The notes under the pieces are model-generated. The model did no database searches. It had not been told where the DNA came from and was given only the letters and a program-made list of their open reading frames with translations. A DNA stretch of 64,000 nt from Mactra quadrangularis (taxonomy: Eukaryota > Mollusca > Bivalvia > Venerida > Mactridae). The stretch is from NCBI GenBank assembly GCA_025267735.1, contig CM046311.1, positions 28,005,399 to 28,069,398 of the forward strand. The letters are read 5' to 3'. Position numbers and translations under genes: made by a program. This document shows, piece after piece, positions 12,001 through 22,481 of the stretch (position 1 is the stretch's first letter; each line of letters begins with the position of its first letter).

Positions 12001-12062
12001 GTGACAGTAATGCTCCTTTAACAAATGAATCGGATGACGATGAGGATGAAGATTGGTGTTAG
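1..12062 (+). CDS. Cav2: Cav2-type voltage-gated calcium channel alpha-1 subunit, 3' end (five exons, intron-containing span)
   Basis: These exons encode the cytoplasmic C-terminal tail of a presynaptic-type calcium channel. No transmembrane domain is in the window, because the gene enters from the left. Exons are 1-47, 1997-2114, 3088-3213, 9854-10169 and 11032-12062; all junctions are GT-AG and the codon phases (2, 0, 0, 1) agree, giving about 545 residues. The tail is Ser/Pro/Arg-rich, contains a VPNGY motif near the end, and stops in DEDWC. Vertebrate Cav2.1/Cav2.2 channels end in D-x-W-C, a PDZ ligand for Mint-type adaptors, and Cav2.2 also has VPNGY shortly before its end. These two matches, and the RSTSLETRSRSPSP stretch, support Cav2 rather than Cav1 or Cav3. 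The assignment comes from tail motifs only, not from the channel core. Another long Ser/Pro-rich protein with the same terminus is possible but less likely. Confidence 0.8.
48..1996 (+). other. Cav2 intron with SINE-like fragment
   Basis: Non-coding and AT-rich. The only recognisable content is a SINE-like tail at about 320-430 that recurs at 47305-47410. Short open frames on both strands at 945-1157 show no protein features. Confidence 0.5.
320..430 (+). repeat. SINE-like 3' domain, copy 1
   Basis: From the GCAAGAAAC at 327 onward this stretch aligns with 47305-47410. Shared blocks are AGTACTGGGGG, a GA-rich segment, GTGAT-TAATTTAAGTTGT and GAGAACTT/AAGAACTT. The second copy has a tRNA-like B box upstream, so the family is probably a tRNA-derived SINE with a conserved tail. 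Molluscan genomes carry such SINEs with conserved central domains, but the exact family is not assigned here. Confidence 0.5.
1997..2114 (+). CDS. Cav2: Cav2 exon, basic/glycine-rich tail segment
   Basis: Preceded by the acceptor TTTTGTCTACAG and followed by the donor GTATGT. It encodes LDNDKSPRHRSFSFLRRGSS, then KRRH, six glycines and ISQELGSMQ. The RxxS-like basic and serine clusters look like kinase target sites, which is an inference. It ends on a codon boundary. Confidence 0.75.
2115..3087 (+). other. Cav2 intron
   Basis: AT-rich non-coding sequence. It contains a perfect-looking hairpin near 2590-2658 and nothing else recognised. Confidence 0.5.
2590..2658. repeat. Hairpin with GTTCTGTTCTGTT arms
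   Basis: Left arm GTTCTGTTCTGTTC..TAGTGT pairs with right arm ACACTA..GAACAGAACA around an AATG loop, extending outward through ATATG/CATAT. The arms differ by a few bases. It could be a small MITE core. Confidence 0.6.
3088..3213 (+). CDS. Cav2: Cav2 exon, Asp/Tyr-rich, phase 0-0 (cassette candidate)
   Basis: This 126-bp open stretch is bounded by CTCCTCTTAG and a CAG-gtgaca donor. It encodes 42 residues including HIHYGGLHGYNNE and SIDDEDDDTWTSYSSS. Both ends fall on codon boundaries, so it can be included or skipped without changing frame. No database match is known to me, so support rests on splice sites, the open frame and biased codon content. Confidence 0.6.
5415..7376. mobile_element. 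Non-autonomous DNA transposon with ~550-bp TIRs, CAC ends and 5-bp TSD
   Basis: The left arm (about 5415-5965) and right arm (about 6826-7376) are inverted copies, starting CACTGTCTAGATCGTG at both ends. Similarity stops exactly at CACTG, and the flanks are the direct repeat AAAGC (5410-5414 and 7377-7381). A CAC start with a 5-bp duplication is what Transib and RAG-like transposons show; hAT would give 8 bp and Tc1/mariner gives TA. The arms are far longer than usual for Transib. No transposase is present; the 860-bp centre holds a zinc-finger gene relic. Superfamily assignment is tentative. Confidence 0.7.
6256..6360 (+). pseudogene. C2H2 zinc-finger ORF relic inside the transposon
   Basis: A 34-residue frame beginning MEKVYKCYHC has one finger with canonical spacing: Cys7, Cys10, His23 and His28 (C-x2-C-x12-H-x4-H). 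It stops soon after. Further down the element an acidic frame reading YEELEEQLEDLNLF ends near 6732, which may be the tail of the same broken gene. The pieces are in different frames, so the source gene is degraded. Function unknown. Confidence 0.45.
9065..9610. mobile_element. Foldback/MITE element built of ATTTCGTTTAAACGAAAT palindromes
   Basis: Outer arms ACGGAGACCCTAAAAG and its inverted counterpart CTTTTAGGGGCTCCGT close the element, with TA at each edge consistent with a TA target. Between them lie more than 20 tandem units of the form ATTTCGTT-AACGAAAT or CGAAATAATTATTTCG, each itself palindromic. The whole 546 bp can fold on itself and no ORF is present. It lies about 240 bp upstream of a Cav2 exon. 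Confidence 0.8.
9854..10169 (+). CDS. Cav2: Cav2 exon, Ser/Pro-rich tail
   Basis: Acceptor TTGTTATTTCAG, donor AAAG-gtcata. It encodes SLDKRDFSRGLRPEHAGHG, a run of SP and TP repeats, then VGFASAVANICEQAHEIAEQ followed by DRRKHK. The last 20-residue block is predicted helical and may be an interaction segment. It ends one base into a Gly codon, matched by the exon at 11032. Confidence 0.85.
10170..10225 (+). CDS. Cav2: Possible alternative Cav2 C-terminus by intron read-through
   Basis: If the donor at 10170 is not used, the frame continues as GHKIYNYIVNKCKKLSAV and stops at 10223-10225. An AATAAA at 10849-10854 in the same intron could end such a transcript. The product would lack the 342-residue last exon and its PDZ ligand. 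Molluscan Cav2 channels with long and short C-termini have been described, to my recollection. Expression of this form is an inference. Confidence 0.35.
10226..11031 (+). other. Cav2 last intron
   Basis: Non-coding AT-rich sequence. The only item noted is the AATAAA at 10849 that could serve the read-through form. Confidence 0.5.
11032..12062 (+). CDS. Cav2: Cav2 terminal exon with DEDWC PDZ ligand
   Basis: Acceptor TTTAAATTTTCAG. The first two bases complete a Gly codon, then 342 codons run to TAG at 12060-12062. It encodes a basic Ser/Pro-rich tail (SSPVNTPPKRSTRKLP, HSPDINRHRGNERTRH), the VPNGYKK motif, an acidic run NESDDDEDE, and the final Asp-Trp-Cys. The extreme C-terminus matches the D-x-W-C ligand of Cav2 channels that binds Mint1 PDZ domains at presynaptic sites. 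Confidence 0.9.
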
Positions 12063-13815
12063 CAATTTATTCACAATGTCATGAGAGCTACTTTAACCCA
12101 AGTGTGGTACTGCCATTTATTTCTATATGTAGTTACAGCATTTTTAATTTCACTTTAAAGAAGTAGGACGTAATGGTCATCTGATCAAAGCTTTTTGCTC
12201 AAATTCATTTCCCAATGGACATGAATTTATCAAATATGTATACAGGGTGTGTGTTTCCTGTAAAATTATATAATACCTGTGTATATATGTCAGTATTCTA
12301 AATCATGTATTTTATTCAGACTGTATGTTCGGTCACTTTTTACATGACATTATTTTATGTTAAAAGTTCAAGTTTTTATTCAATGTACAACATTGTTGAT
12401 TAGATGCTATCTTAATACTTAAATTATAATAGTATAAAGGACCATTCGTGCTACTGTGAATTTCATACATTATGAAATATCGCAGTTATTTTGTTAAGGG
12501 CCTTAGGTCACAGATACACATAAACTCTGGGGTGTGTTTTAGCATGGGTCGTAAAGTCAGTCATAACTAAGACCCAGCCGTTAAGTCTGCTGTGTTGATA
12601 AATCAGACGAATGTGAGTAACAGGAAAAGTTGTAAATGTGGGCCTTAACGTATGATCGACATTACCTACAATGTTATTGATAAAACCTACCCCAGTACAT
12701 GAGGCAGCATTTTCAGAGGGGTTGGGGGTCTTATATTGACATGGTTATGATAAATGAAGAAACTACATGAGTGCTGCAAACTACTGTACCTAAGTGCATG
12801 TTATATTGTAAGATCTATAAAGTATAAGTTTAATGGTGTTGTAAAATTGTCGTTTAATCAGTAACAATGTATCCAAAAGTGTTTCACAAACTCTAACCAA
12901 GGACCTTGCTCTATCATACAGTTTTTTAAATTGAACTGTGAATAATTATGATGTTTTCATTAATAGTTAGTTGATTTTCTTTTCATTTATATGGTTAAAC
13001 ACTTGCTAGGGAATATGAATCTTAGTTTTTTCTGTTTATATCTATAATTTCAAGCATCAATAGAATTATCTACTCCAATTTTAAAGTCATGTCCTTTCAA
13101 TTCAATGTCTAAATGAAAAAAAAAAAAACATTTTAGGTTTAAAAATGGAGTACAGAGTCGGTAAAAAATTGTTTCTGACTTAGTATTGCCCTTCTAAAAA
13201 AACTTAAATTAAAACTTTTTTGTATAAACATTGTTTTGAAATGTGAAATGAAATTTAGAAATTTGTTATTTTTTTCAAAAATATGGGAGGGTTTATTAAG
13301 GGAGGGATGTTTTATACAGAAAATATGGTAGTTTAATATGTCTCTAAAAATGTAATTTATTGCCAAATATTACAGTCTGAATTTATCAGTTATATAATAA
13401 GCATAATATATTGTATCTATGTATTCTTTCACAGTTTTCACTATATTGTGTATAGTATAATATTATATAATTATTATTATAACAGATTTTTGAATTGTGT
13501 AACATTTTTCATTTCATTTTGAGTATTTGATACTAAGCGCATGTGTCATATATATTATCATTCAGATTTTTTTTGTTAGTGATTTTTTTTTTACTTGTTA
13601 ATTGTTTAATAATGTTATAATTATAAGAATTTTACTTTATGTAGAAAGATTTTATTTAATGTATGGTCAAAATTGCAAGAACATGTTTTATGTGCTGATT
13701 GGCTGAATGTCTGTACTTGATTCACTCTCTGTGTTTGATACATTCCTTTTCATGTTCCATTTGAATAAATGTATTCATATTTGTCATGAAAATAAAAAAA
13801 AATATAATACAAAAT
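12063..13815 (+). other. Cav2 3' untranslated region with polyadenylation signals
   Basis: AT-rich, no ORF of note. Two AATAAA hexamers at 13764-13769 and 13791-13796, followed by an A-rich run, mark the likely transcript end. The UTR would be about 1.75 kb. Confidence 0.6.
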
Positions 13816-14218
13816 GTAGTTGCATGTTTGCTTTAATCCTTTTCAACTGATGTTTTCAAATTTACTTGTCTTTCAAACATTGTACTAAAACAAATGTATA
13901 TGCTGTATTGAATGTTGTGCCAATCATATATATCTGTCACAATTCTGTATTAGTCGTCAGGTCAAATTTTTCTTAAATTCTTACTTTTGATGTCTCACTC
14001 AATATATTCTGATTTGTTACAAATTGATTTTAAGGTAGAAGCTTATATTTCTACTTTTTATGTCACACTTGATATACCCCAATCTGTAACATGTTGATTT
14101 TAAGGTAGTAGTCCCCTAGTTGAAAGGATTTTGTAGCTGAATAAATGTACCAGATGTACCTGTGTGGAGCAAAGTTGGAATTATAAAGTGTGCACTCAGA
14201 ACAATAGAATATTATCTG
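13816..14218. other. Intergenic, nothing recognised
   Basis: Contains a short imperfect duplication (GATGTCTCACTCAATATATTC near 13990 is echoed near 14060 as TATGTCACACTTGATATACC), together with TTGATTTTAAGGTAG after each. No gene seen. Confidence 0.4.
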
Positions 14219-16082
14219 CCCAGCAGGCAAACCGACATTGAAACAACGTTGTTTCAACGTTGAACCACAACGTTGTTTTTATGTTGGATTTATTTTAGGA
14301 TTTGAAAGTTGTGCCACCGTTGAAAAATCAACGTTGTGTTCAACGTTGATACAAAGTTTATTCAACGTTACTTCAACGCTCATTAGGTTGGTTGATGGTT
14401 GAAATCTGGTTGATAATTGGTTGTTATTAGGGTGATTTATAGCCGATTCCATGTTTGATCTAAGGTTGGTTTTATTTGAACTATAGTTGAAGGAGGTTGA
14501 ATATAAGCTGTATTTAGCCCTTTTTCAGAGTTTGATCTAGATATATATTTGATCTAGATATCTGCCGACTGAAAAACTGTATAACATGGACAAATAAAAA
14601 ACACGAGAAAAGATCCAATAGTTTTACAATTTAATCACCATGTCAATGAGAATGGGTCATTAACCCAAACAAATTAGCAAACACTTTAACTAAAAACTAT
14701 ATGTATAAAACTATATGTAACAAATATTAAGCTTGGTCTCTTCTGCCCCCACCTCCAGACCTTTCTGGGGCATATTTTAAAAACTTTATTATGGTTCCAT
14801 TGACTTTGCACTTCGTGGCTTCCTAGTGATTCTGTAAAACTGACTCTGAAATCAAAAATATGAATCATAAGAATACAAAAAGAACTGTTGCACACAGATT
14901 ATGCAAATATAATACTCAAATTGTGGATGGAGCACTAGTGAACCTCATGATTTTAACAACTTTGTAAAGCAAACATAAAGTAAAAAATGAAGAACAGAAG
15001 CAGAAAATTTAGCTAATACGTAAAACCATAATTACCTATAATTGGTCGGAACAGAACAGTTTTGTCAAAGGCATATTTCCTTCTTGCCTGATAAATTCAT
15101 CTTGGCCATTTATCCATTATGTAACATCCTGCAAAATAAACGAGATTCTAATATGCATTAATTACATTTAACCTCAAAAAGTAATGTTTATCCCAACTCT
15201 GAGCCCTTACTATTTGGACAGAAAACAGCGATCACTTCATTTTAATAACACACTAACAGTCTGTTCTACAAAATACGCCAAGGTTAAATCGGCATGGGGT
15301 CGAATCGTCTCCGTACAATTTGGCCTATTGGGTCGTATGACATCGGGGCGAAACGTCTGAAACCCACCTACTTGAAGTTTACATTATACAATGGATAAGT
15401 TTCTGTTAATTTTTCAACAAACAGAATTCGGACATAATTTTTAAACACAGAATGCATTTAATAGAATGTTATTTGCAGGCGTAAGACAAAGAAAGTAGAA
15501 TATTTGACTTGAATAATGGCGCCGACAAGGCTTTCTTGAACACACACATAATTTTCAACTCTTAAACCAGTCGTGGGTGTTAAAAACAAATGATATCTAT
15601 AAACAGAACAATGACAAGTATAGTATGTTAGTATAATATCGTTGTACATACCTTCAAACTAATGTTTTCTAGACTAGATCTGCGTCAACGCTTTAGAAAG
15701 TCGAGGTCAGCACTGCGCGTTTCTGAATGCGTCACGCATGCGCAGTTTCTAAACGAGCGAAAAGCACTTTCTAGAATATTCGTTAGAGAATATTCAAAAT
15801 AGTGAGAGAGTAACAGTTTCTATATTTCATTGTCAATAGAAAATATTTTGGGCATACTTTGAGGTGAAGATAATATACCATCTAAATAATCGCAATATAA
15901 TAAAGAAATAAGAAAACAATTTAAAATATACTAGATCTACAACCATTATCAACGTTGTTTCAACGTCGGTTATCAACATCCAATGATAAAATATTTATTT
16001 GTGGTTTAAAATTGGTTGATCAACGTACTGTCTCATTTTCAACGTTGTAACAACGTTGAATCAACGTCGTGTGCCTGCTGGG
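14219..16082. mobile_element. CAACGTTG-rich terminal-inverted-repeat element
   Basis: It begins CCCAGCAGGCAAACCGAC and ends in the inverse GTGTGCCTGCTGGG, so the TIR is CCCAGCAGGCA. TG follows the right end and precedes the left end, a possible 2-bp duplication. Both ends carry many copies of the palindrome CAACGTTG or TTCAACGTTG over about 180 bp, probably transposase sites. The centre has no transposase. It includes a CpG-rich patch near 15700-15760 with GCATGCGCAG, which resembles an NRF1 site. Confidence 0.75.
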
Positions 16083-16340
16083 TGTGTGGCATATTTTTCA
16101 GCTATAATATGGTAAATAACTTGGTTTTATACATATGTGTCTTGTACAAACCAACCTTGGTCAGATGATTAAAAAACAACGTAAATTTGAGTTCTATGAA
16201 CTATTGGCAGTACTACATATATGTATACACACTGTTTTTATAATCAAATGTCTATTGTTGTAAACTATTTCTGTTATGATTTCTTGTTGATTATTTCTAG
16301 ACCAGTAGAGTTTACTTATGTTAAGTTTTGTTCCTCCAAA

Positions 16341-17120
16341 CTTGGATATTTGTTGTTACATGTTATATATCACTGATGATAACATGGCTGATGATCATAT
16401 ACAAACTTGGATATTTGTTGTTACATGTTATATATCACTGATGATAACATGGCTGATGATCATATACAAACTTGGATATTTGTTGTTACATGTTATATAT
16501 CACTGATGATAACATGACTGATGATCATATACAAACTTGGATATTTGTTGTTACATGTTATATATCACTGATGATAACATGACTGATGATCATATACAAA
16601 CTTGGATATTTGTTGTTACATGTTATATATCACTGATGATAACATGGCTGATGATCATATACAAACTTGGATATTTGTTGTTACATGTTATATATCACTG
16701 ATGATAACATAGCTGATGATCATATACAAACTTGGATATTTGTTGTTACATGTTATATATCACTGATGATAACATAGCTGATGATCATATACAAACTTGG
16801 ATATTTGTTGTTACATGTTATATATCACTGATGATAACATGGCTGATGATCATATACAAACTTGGATATTTGTTGTTACATGTTATATATCACTGATGAT
16901 AACATGGCTGATGATCATATACAAACTTGGATATTTGTTGTTACATGTTATATATCACTGATGATAACATGGCTGATGATCATATACAAACTTGGATATT
17001 TGTTGTTACATGTTATATATCACTGATGATAACATGACTGATGATCATATACAAACTTGGATATTTGTTGTTACATGTTATATATCACTGAAGATAACAT
17101 GACTGATGATCATATACAAA
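16341..17120 (+). repeat. 65-bp minisatellite, 12 copies
   Basis: The unit starts CTTGGATATTTGTTGTTACA and recurs every 65 bp (16341, 16406, 16471 and so on). Copies differ almost only at CATGGCTG, CATGACTG or CATAGCTG. Neighbouring copies share the same variant in blocks (GG,GG,GA,GA,GG,AG,AG,GG,GG,GG,GA,GA), which shows local duplication. The unit length is not a multiple of three and the open frame across it is incidental. Confidence 0.95.
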
Positions 17121-20100
17121 GTAATAAAATTATTGTTAAATTTAATTCAATTGTCAGTGGCTCATAATTACATTGACCCCACTGATTTAAATTGATTATG
17201 AGTGCAGAAGTACTGCAGTGAGTATTTAATCAATGAGGTTAATGTGCGTGCCGTTGTAGAATATGATTTAACAATGCATATAGATGTGTATTGTTAAACC
17301 ACTTTTAAATAAAAATGGTAAAATACTTTGTACAAATTTTTGTTAACTTATTAACTGAGTGGTACGCCATACTTGTTCAATATGCCAAGTTATTCTATAT
17401 ACTTTTTAACTGAGAAATTACCTTCATCAGTGTTTTGTTATTACATTTTTGTTTGTTCTGTTCAGCCATATTTTATCTCTGTGTTTTAATGCTACAATGA
17501 AAACTAGTCTCATAAAGGTACATATAGGGAGTGGCTATGAACATAAAATCGACTGAAGGAAAATACAATTTAAAAAATGGGTTTTATGAAATATTGGTTA
17601 TATTAACCAACTAAAAATTATTTATTGTAGACAAATGTTAAACAATACAATACAATATATATATCTAACAAAAACTGTCAGAAATAATATGGGTAAAACA
17701 CCAGTAATAGTTATCTTCCATATTAACATATAAAAGTATAAGCCAAGCCCAATACATACCAGTATGTGACTACTGATCAATGTTGCATTATATATTATTT
17801 CATGTAAATATTTTTTTAGATATTTATATCATGTTATGATAATCATGTAGTGTTTTATTTCATTTGTAAATTTGGATCAATCCCAGAGACAAGATAATAC
17901 AGTTGTATAATAAACTTGAATTGTCTCCCTTTGTATACTTTATTTGTCTCTTCCCTTTATAGAAGTTCACATTACATTTTACCGGAAAATGAATTTGTAT
18001 AGCCTATACAAATTGACCTGGTTACTATGTTGCTTACAATCCCAACATGTTTAACACTTACTAAATCTATAAATGAAGTGTTGTACAGCTTGTAAAAATT
18101 AACCCAATTTGAACTTCTTGGCCACTAATCCTGATATAAATTTGTGAATGATTGTTTTCATGATATCATAATTTGGCTGAAAAATGTTAAAGGATACTTG
18201 TAACCCGTTCAGTAACTATGAAATTATTTCAGTTATTATGCAGTTGAGTAAAACAAACCATACACTCTATTAATACTATCCTCTTAGTAGTGTTCAATTT
18301 TATTCAACTGTCAGTGTTGCATACATTAACTCCTCTGATTTTAACACTTACTTCTGTATTCACTATCAATAAAGTACTTATTCTTGTCTATGTAAATTAA
18401 CAGGGTTTATATATACCCATCTAGCAGATGAATAAAGTTTAACAGTATATGTATATTATATTGACTTCAGCTCCATTATTCTTTAGTATGAATGTTATCA
18501 ATGAATGTATGAAACATTTTCTCTTTTTTTGTTATTTATGTTATATGATATGAAATATGTGTACATTTTTAAACGTGATGTATTGTTTTCATTTTTTATC
18601 AAACTATTTATAAATTTTGCTTGGATAATTAAAACGATACTAAATCAAACTTTGTATTGTATTTCTTTCACTCAAGTGGCCTTTAATAATCTTTCTGATC
18701 TGAGTTGTAGTAGTCACTCAGGAGTAGGATTTTCAAAGTGTCAAGGAATGATATAATTATGGTTAGTAGTTTATAACCTAAATATCAAGTTCTGATAAAA
18801 GGGGTAAAATTCAAATTAAAAGGGTTTCATTTATACACTTTAATTTTACAAGGAGCATTAATGCATGTCTAGACTTATAATTTCATTACTGATTACTGAT
18901 GGGACGGCTCTACTGACTTTGTACAGCACTGATCATGACGTTAATAGGATGTCATTTAGAAACTTGTCATGAATAAATTAGTCTTAAGGTTTTCATCATA
19001 ATGTTGTCTTCATGCCCATGAACAGCTAGTCAATCTCAATTTTAACATAAAACAAACTTCGTGTTAGTTTTATCGTAGTGTTAAAAATCCTCAAATTACT
19101 GACACCATTAGAAATAACCTTACAATCCTTGAATATGTGTCTACCGGATTATTCACAAACGTTTCTACTTCGATTCCAACTTTACATATGCCATATCATT
19201 GGAGTGAATCAACATCAAATATACATTTATCAGAAGGTTATTATATGAATACCCAAAATCAGATCTACTAAATCAGAATCAGGTATGATACCCCCCCCCC
19301 CCCCAGTAAAACATACAAGAATGGTACCATAAAATATTTGCAACCATCTAGTAAATTTTAACATTCCTTAATGGTACCACGCAATACTTGAACCAAGCCG
19401 GTTAGTCCGAACATATTGTGTAATGCTATCATGTAATACACCCAAACTGTTAAACGTTTTAAACGATCGACTTATTTGACTGAAAACTCTATCCTTGCAG
19501 AGAACCAAGCAGGCTTCAGGAAAAATTACTCTACAATGGACCATATTTTTCGCTCAGTTCTATAGTTAAAATATTACAATACTTTAAAAAGAAGTTATTC
19601 GATTGTTACAGTGATTAGTTGTTCGAAGAACAACTATATACGCCAATTTTGAGAAATCAGTATAGCAAGCTTACTACAAAATCTACTTTTTGATGTACAT
19701 GAAGGAACTCAACTCTTCAAGCATGTGTATTACTGAGAAAGGTCTTAATAATTAATATTGTAATAATTACATTTAACCAAACACTGAAAATATATACAAC
19801 GGAGATTCCATGTGGTGAACCCCAATCTGAAAGGGCGTGAAGCATTAGTCCCTCATTCTATACGTAGACAATAAAACATATCTTGGCTCAGACGCTTAAC
19901 TCATATCGCACAACAACAACGCACAGGAATTATTTCGGCGTATACATGTATATAAAACTGTTGTATGTTTTTTTTTTCTTTTTAAAGATATAATCATGAT
20001 GATTTAATTGTAAAAAAATGCTGGCTAATAACTTCAGGAATACTTATCCATATATACGAGGTACTTTCAAACCTCAATTGGGTATTATCTGTAGCGTATC

Positions 20101-21540
20101 CTTATTTCGTTTTCAAAGGTCTTTGTAATGATTGACATGTAAACACTTTCTCATGGAGATTAAATGACCAGCATTAAAGTTTTTTAACGTGCATATTAAT
20201 TTTTAGATATCATATTGCGAAATCTCAAAAACATATTTCATTTATTCAGTACATGTAAAAATTGTCACGTAGTTTCAGGTATTTAGACAGTTTTACCCAC
20301 GATGCTTAGCGTAGTATCGTACTGACCAGCTAGTTTATGTTGAACTCTAAGGCCATGCCATATCGGAATTTTGTTAAGCATCCGCGTGCGCGTAGGATTT
20401 AGAGTCCTCAATCCAATAAAAAAAATGTTGGTGAATTTTTTTTAAATAATTCTGTTGTTCCAGGATATGATGACTGATGTTTCAGGAAATACTGATAGTT
20501 CCTTGTTTCTGTGTATTTGATTAATAAAAATGTACATGTGTATGTTGTATATACCCTTTTCTATAGAATTACTTTAACCTCACATTAATGTCATAAACTT
20601 TCATGTACTACCAAGTACTTATTTCACGGTGTATAAATTATTAGTAGTATAAACGATAACGAAACTATACGCCCGCTGTTGATCGGTGTTTTAAATTTTC
20701 CTCTATACCCAACCTAAACGCTGAAAAGTGAAGTAAAATAAAATTTAATTCTGTACACTGTCTGTCGATGTGATGAGAAATGATGTGTACGACGTCCGTT
20801 GATGTGTTTGTCCAACTACTGTTGATGCAAATTGTTGATTTGTTACATTCTGTACGATGTCTATTGATTTCAATTTATGATAATATACTTGTTTCTATAT
20901 CATTTTCGCCACCGAACTAAAGTTTTAGGGTTATAAAGAAAGCACCCTGTCTGTCCGTTTGTTGTCTACCCATTGAACCTTGTATGCGCAACTCACACAA
21001 CATTTTTTACGGATTAGGTTAAAATTTTATTCAATTATAGAGGATGATGTGTAGATTCCATCAACAAAATTGGTCTGATTCGACTTTTAGAAAGCGAGAT
21101 AATTAACTTTATTTCTGTGCAAAAATGCTTGAAGCGCAGCTCCTCTTAAATTGCTTGACGGATAAGGGTTCAGAAAGCTTTACAAAGTGGTAGACCATGA
21201 TGTGAAGATGTGCATAAAGAAAATAAACTCTGGTAGACTTTTAGATAGGGGAGATATTTCACTTCAATTTTTGTACAATAATAATTGTAAGCTTGAGAGC
21301 AGTAGATACACAGAGATTTTCAAACACTGACCACCAAAAGAAAGTATACAGTCCATAAAATTTTTAAAAAAATCTGCATTATATAGTATTCTAATATTTT
21401 TTACTAATGCTTTTGTAATTTTATATAACATAGTGAAAAAAGAGCATACAAAACATTTATTTCAATACAATAACACCAAATTCAATACTCAATTATCATA
21501 TTTCAATCAAAATCACAAGAGAGGTTCGTTAAGGTCTGTC
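17121..21540. other. Intergenic region, no gene recognised
   Basis: AT-rich with only short random frames. A run of 14 C lies at 19291-19304. No transposon ends, RNA gene or coding exon could be supported. Confidence 0.5.
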
Positions 21541-21563
21541 CACGACTGCAATACAAATTACAC

Positions 21564-22255
21564 TTAAACATAGTCAGTATTTGGTGTAACCCCCCTGGCT
21601 GCAGTGACTGCATCAATCCAGCGTGGCATACTTCTAACCAGCCTCTGGTACTTCTCCACAGTGATTCTGGACTAGTCCGTTTAAAGATTTGCCTCCAGCT
21701 CTGTAAGGTTACATGAGCGATATTGGCGCACTGCTGTTTTCAACTCAAACCACAAGTGTTCAATAGGGTTTTTAAAGTCTGGGCTCTGTGGGGCCAACAT
21801 ATCAGTTCCATGATGTCATTATATTCTTTCTATTTAAGTGTTCATTCATTCTCCTGTGAACGTAAACATTACCATCATCCTAGTAGAGAGTTAATCAGGA
21901 CTCATCTGTCCACAGAACAGCACTTCAGTCTACCTTGGTCGAGTCTGCATGATTGTTGGCAAATTCCATCCATCCGTTTTGCACGATGAACAGCTGTCAA
22001 GAGTGGTTTCTTCACTGCTGTTCTGCCATTGAGACGAACACTTTGCAAACGCATCTAACATTGGAATTGTTGGCCTGGACTCCATGCTCCTGTCAGGCTG
22101 CCCTCATAGCAGAAATGCACTCTCGATAGTTCTGGATGCTTAGCCGTGCTAAATGCCGATTGTTCCTAGAACAAAACACCCTTGGTCGACCCGATCTAGG
22201 CTGGTCGTCATAGCTGTTGGTCTGCTGGTGATGCCTTATGGTCTGGTACACTGTT
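21564..22255 (-). pseudogene. Tc1-like transposase remnant
   Basis: On the minus strand, broken frames read RPRVFCSRNNRHLARLS, KKPLLTAVHRAKRMDGIC, then SPDFKNPIEHLWFELKTAVR and VEKYQRLVRSMPRWIDAVTA, ending TPNTDYV and a stop at 21564-21566. These match the order of Tc1-family DDE transposases, including the NPIEHLW block and the arginine-rich RLVRSMPRR-like end. The N-terminal HTH and a central part are missing and there are stops and frameshifts. Its 5' side runs into the truncated LTR at 22307, so one event may have truncated both. Confidence 0.8.
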
Positions 22256-22306
22256 ATTCTGCAATAAAAAATGTTTTACCCGAGTCAAATAGGCTAAAAG
22301 TGTAAT

Positions 22307-22365
22307 GTACAACTTAATTCATTCATTAACCTACCTGATTAGATACACGCTCGGTACACGTTACA
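22307..22365 (+). repeat. Truncated 5' LTR (last 59 bp)
   Basis: Sequence from TACAACTTAATTC through CGGTACACGTTACA is identical to the end of the 3' LTR (30982-31040). Upstream of it similarity stops and a Tc1-like relic begins within about 50 bp. A full LTR would start near 21521. Confidence 0.85.
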
Positions 22366-22369
22366 AATT

Positions 22370-22387
22370 TGGTGGCAGCGGTGGGAT
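22370..22387 (+). other. Primer binding site, complementary to tRNA-Leu 3' end
   Basis: TGGTGGCAGCGGTGGGAT lies four bases after the LTR end. Its complement is ATCCCACCGCTGCCA plus CCA, the acceptor end of metazoan tRNA-Leu (from memory of the tRNA sequence). Confidence 0.8.
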
Positions 22388-22414
22388 ACATCACTAGTAC
22401 ATATACTGTACTGC

Positions 22415-22426
22415 AGGTAGGTGAGT
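22415..22426 (+). promoter_or_regulatory. Candidate retroelement 5' splice donor in the leader
   Basis: GGTAG followed by GTGAGT (22421-22426) is close to the consensus donor and lies between the primer site and the gag ATG at 22482. With the acceptor at 29099 it could make a spliced mRNA for the third ORF, as retroviruses do for env. This is an inference from site quality and placement. Confidence 0.45.
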
Positions 22427-22481
22427 TCTGTAAATATTTTAGCCTTTGTATTTGAAAAGTTATAACTCACATAGTCACACC

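Noticed and set aside
16318..16506. Open frame with repeated LGYLLLHVIYH-like peptides
   Set aside because: It is the 65-bp minisatellite read in one frame; the unit is not a multiple of three and the frame closes after three units.
21723..21989. Plus-strand 88-codon ORF
   Set aside because: It is the antisense shadow of the Tc1-like transposase relic on the minus strand.
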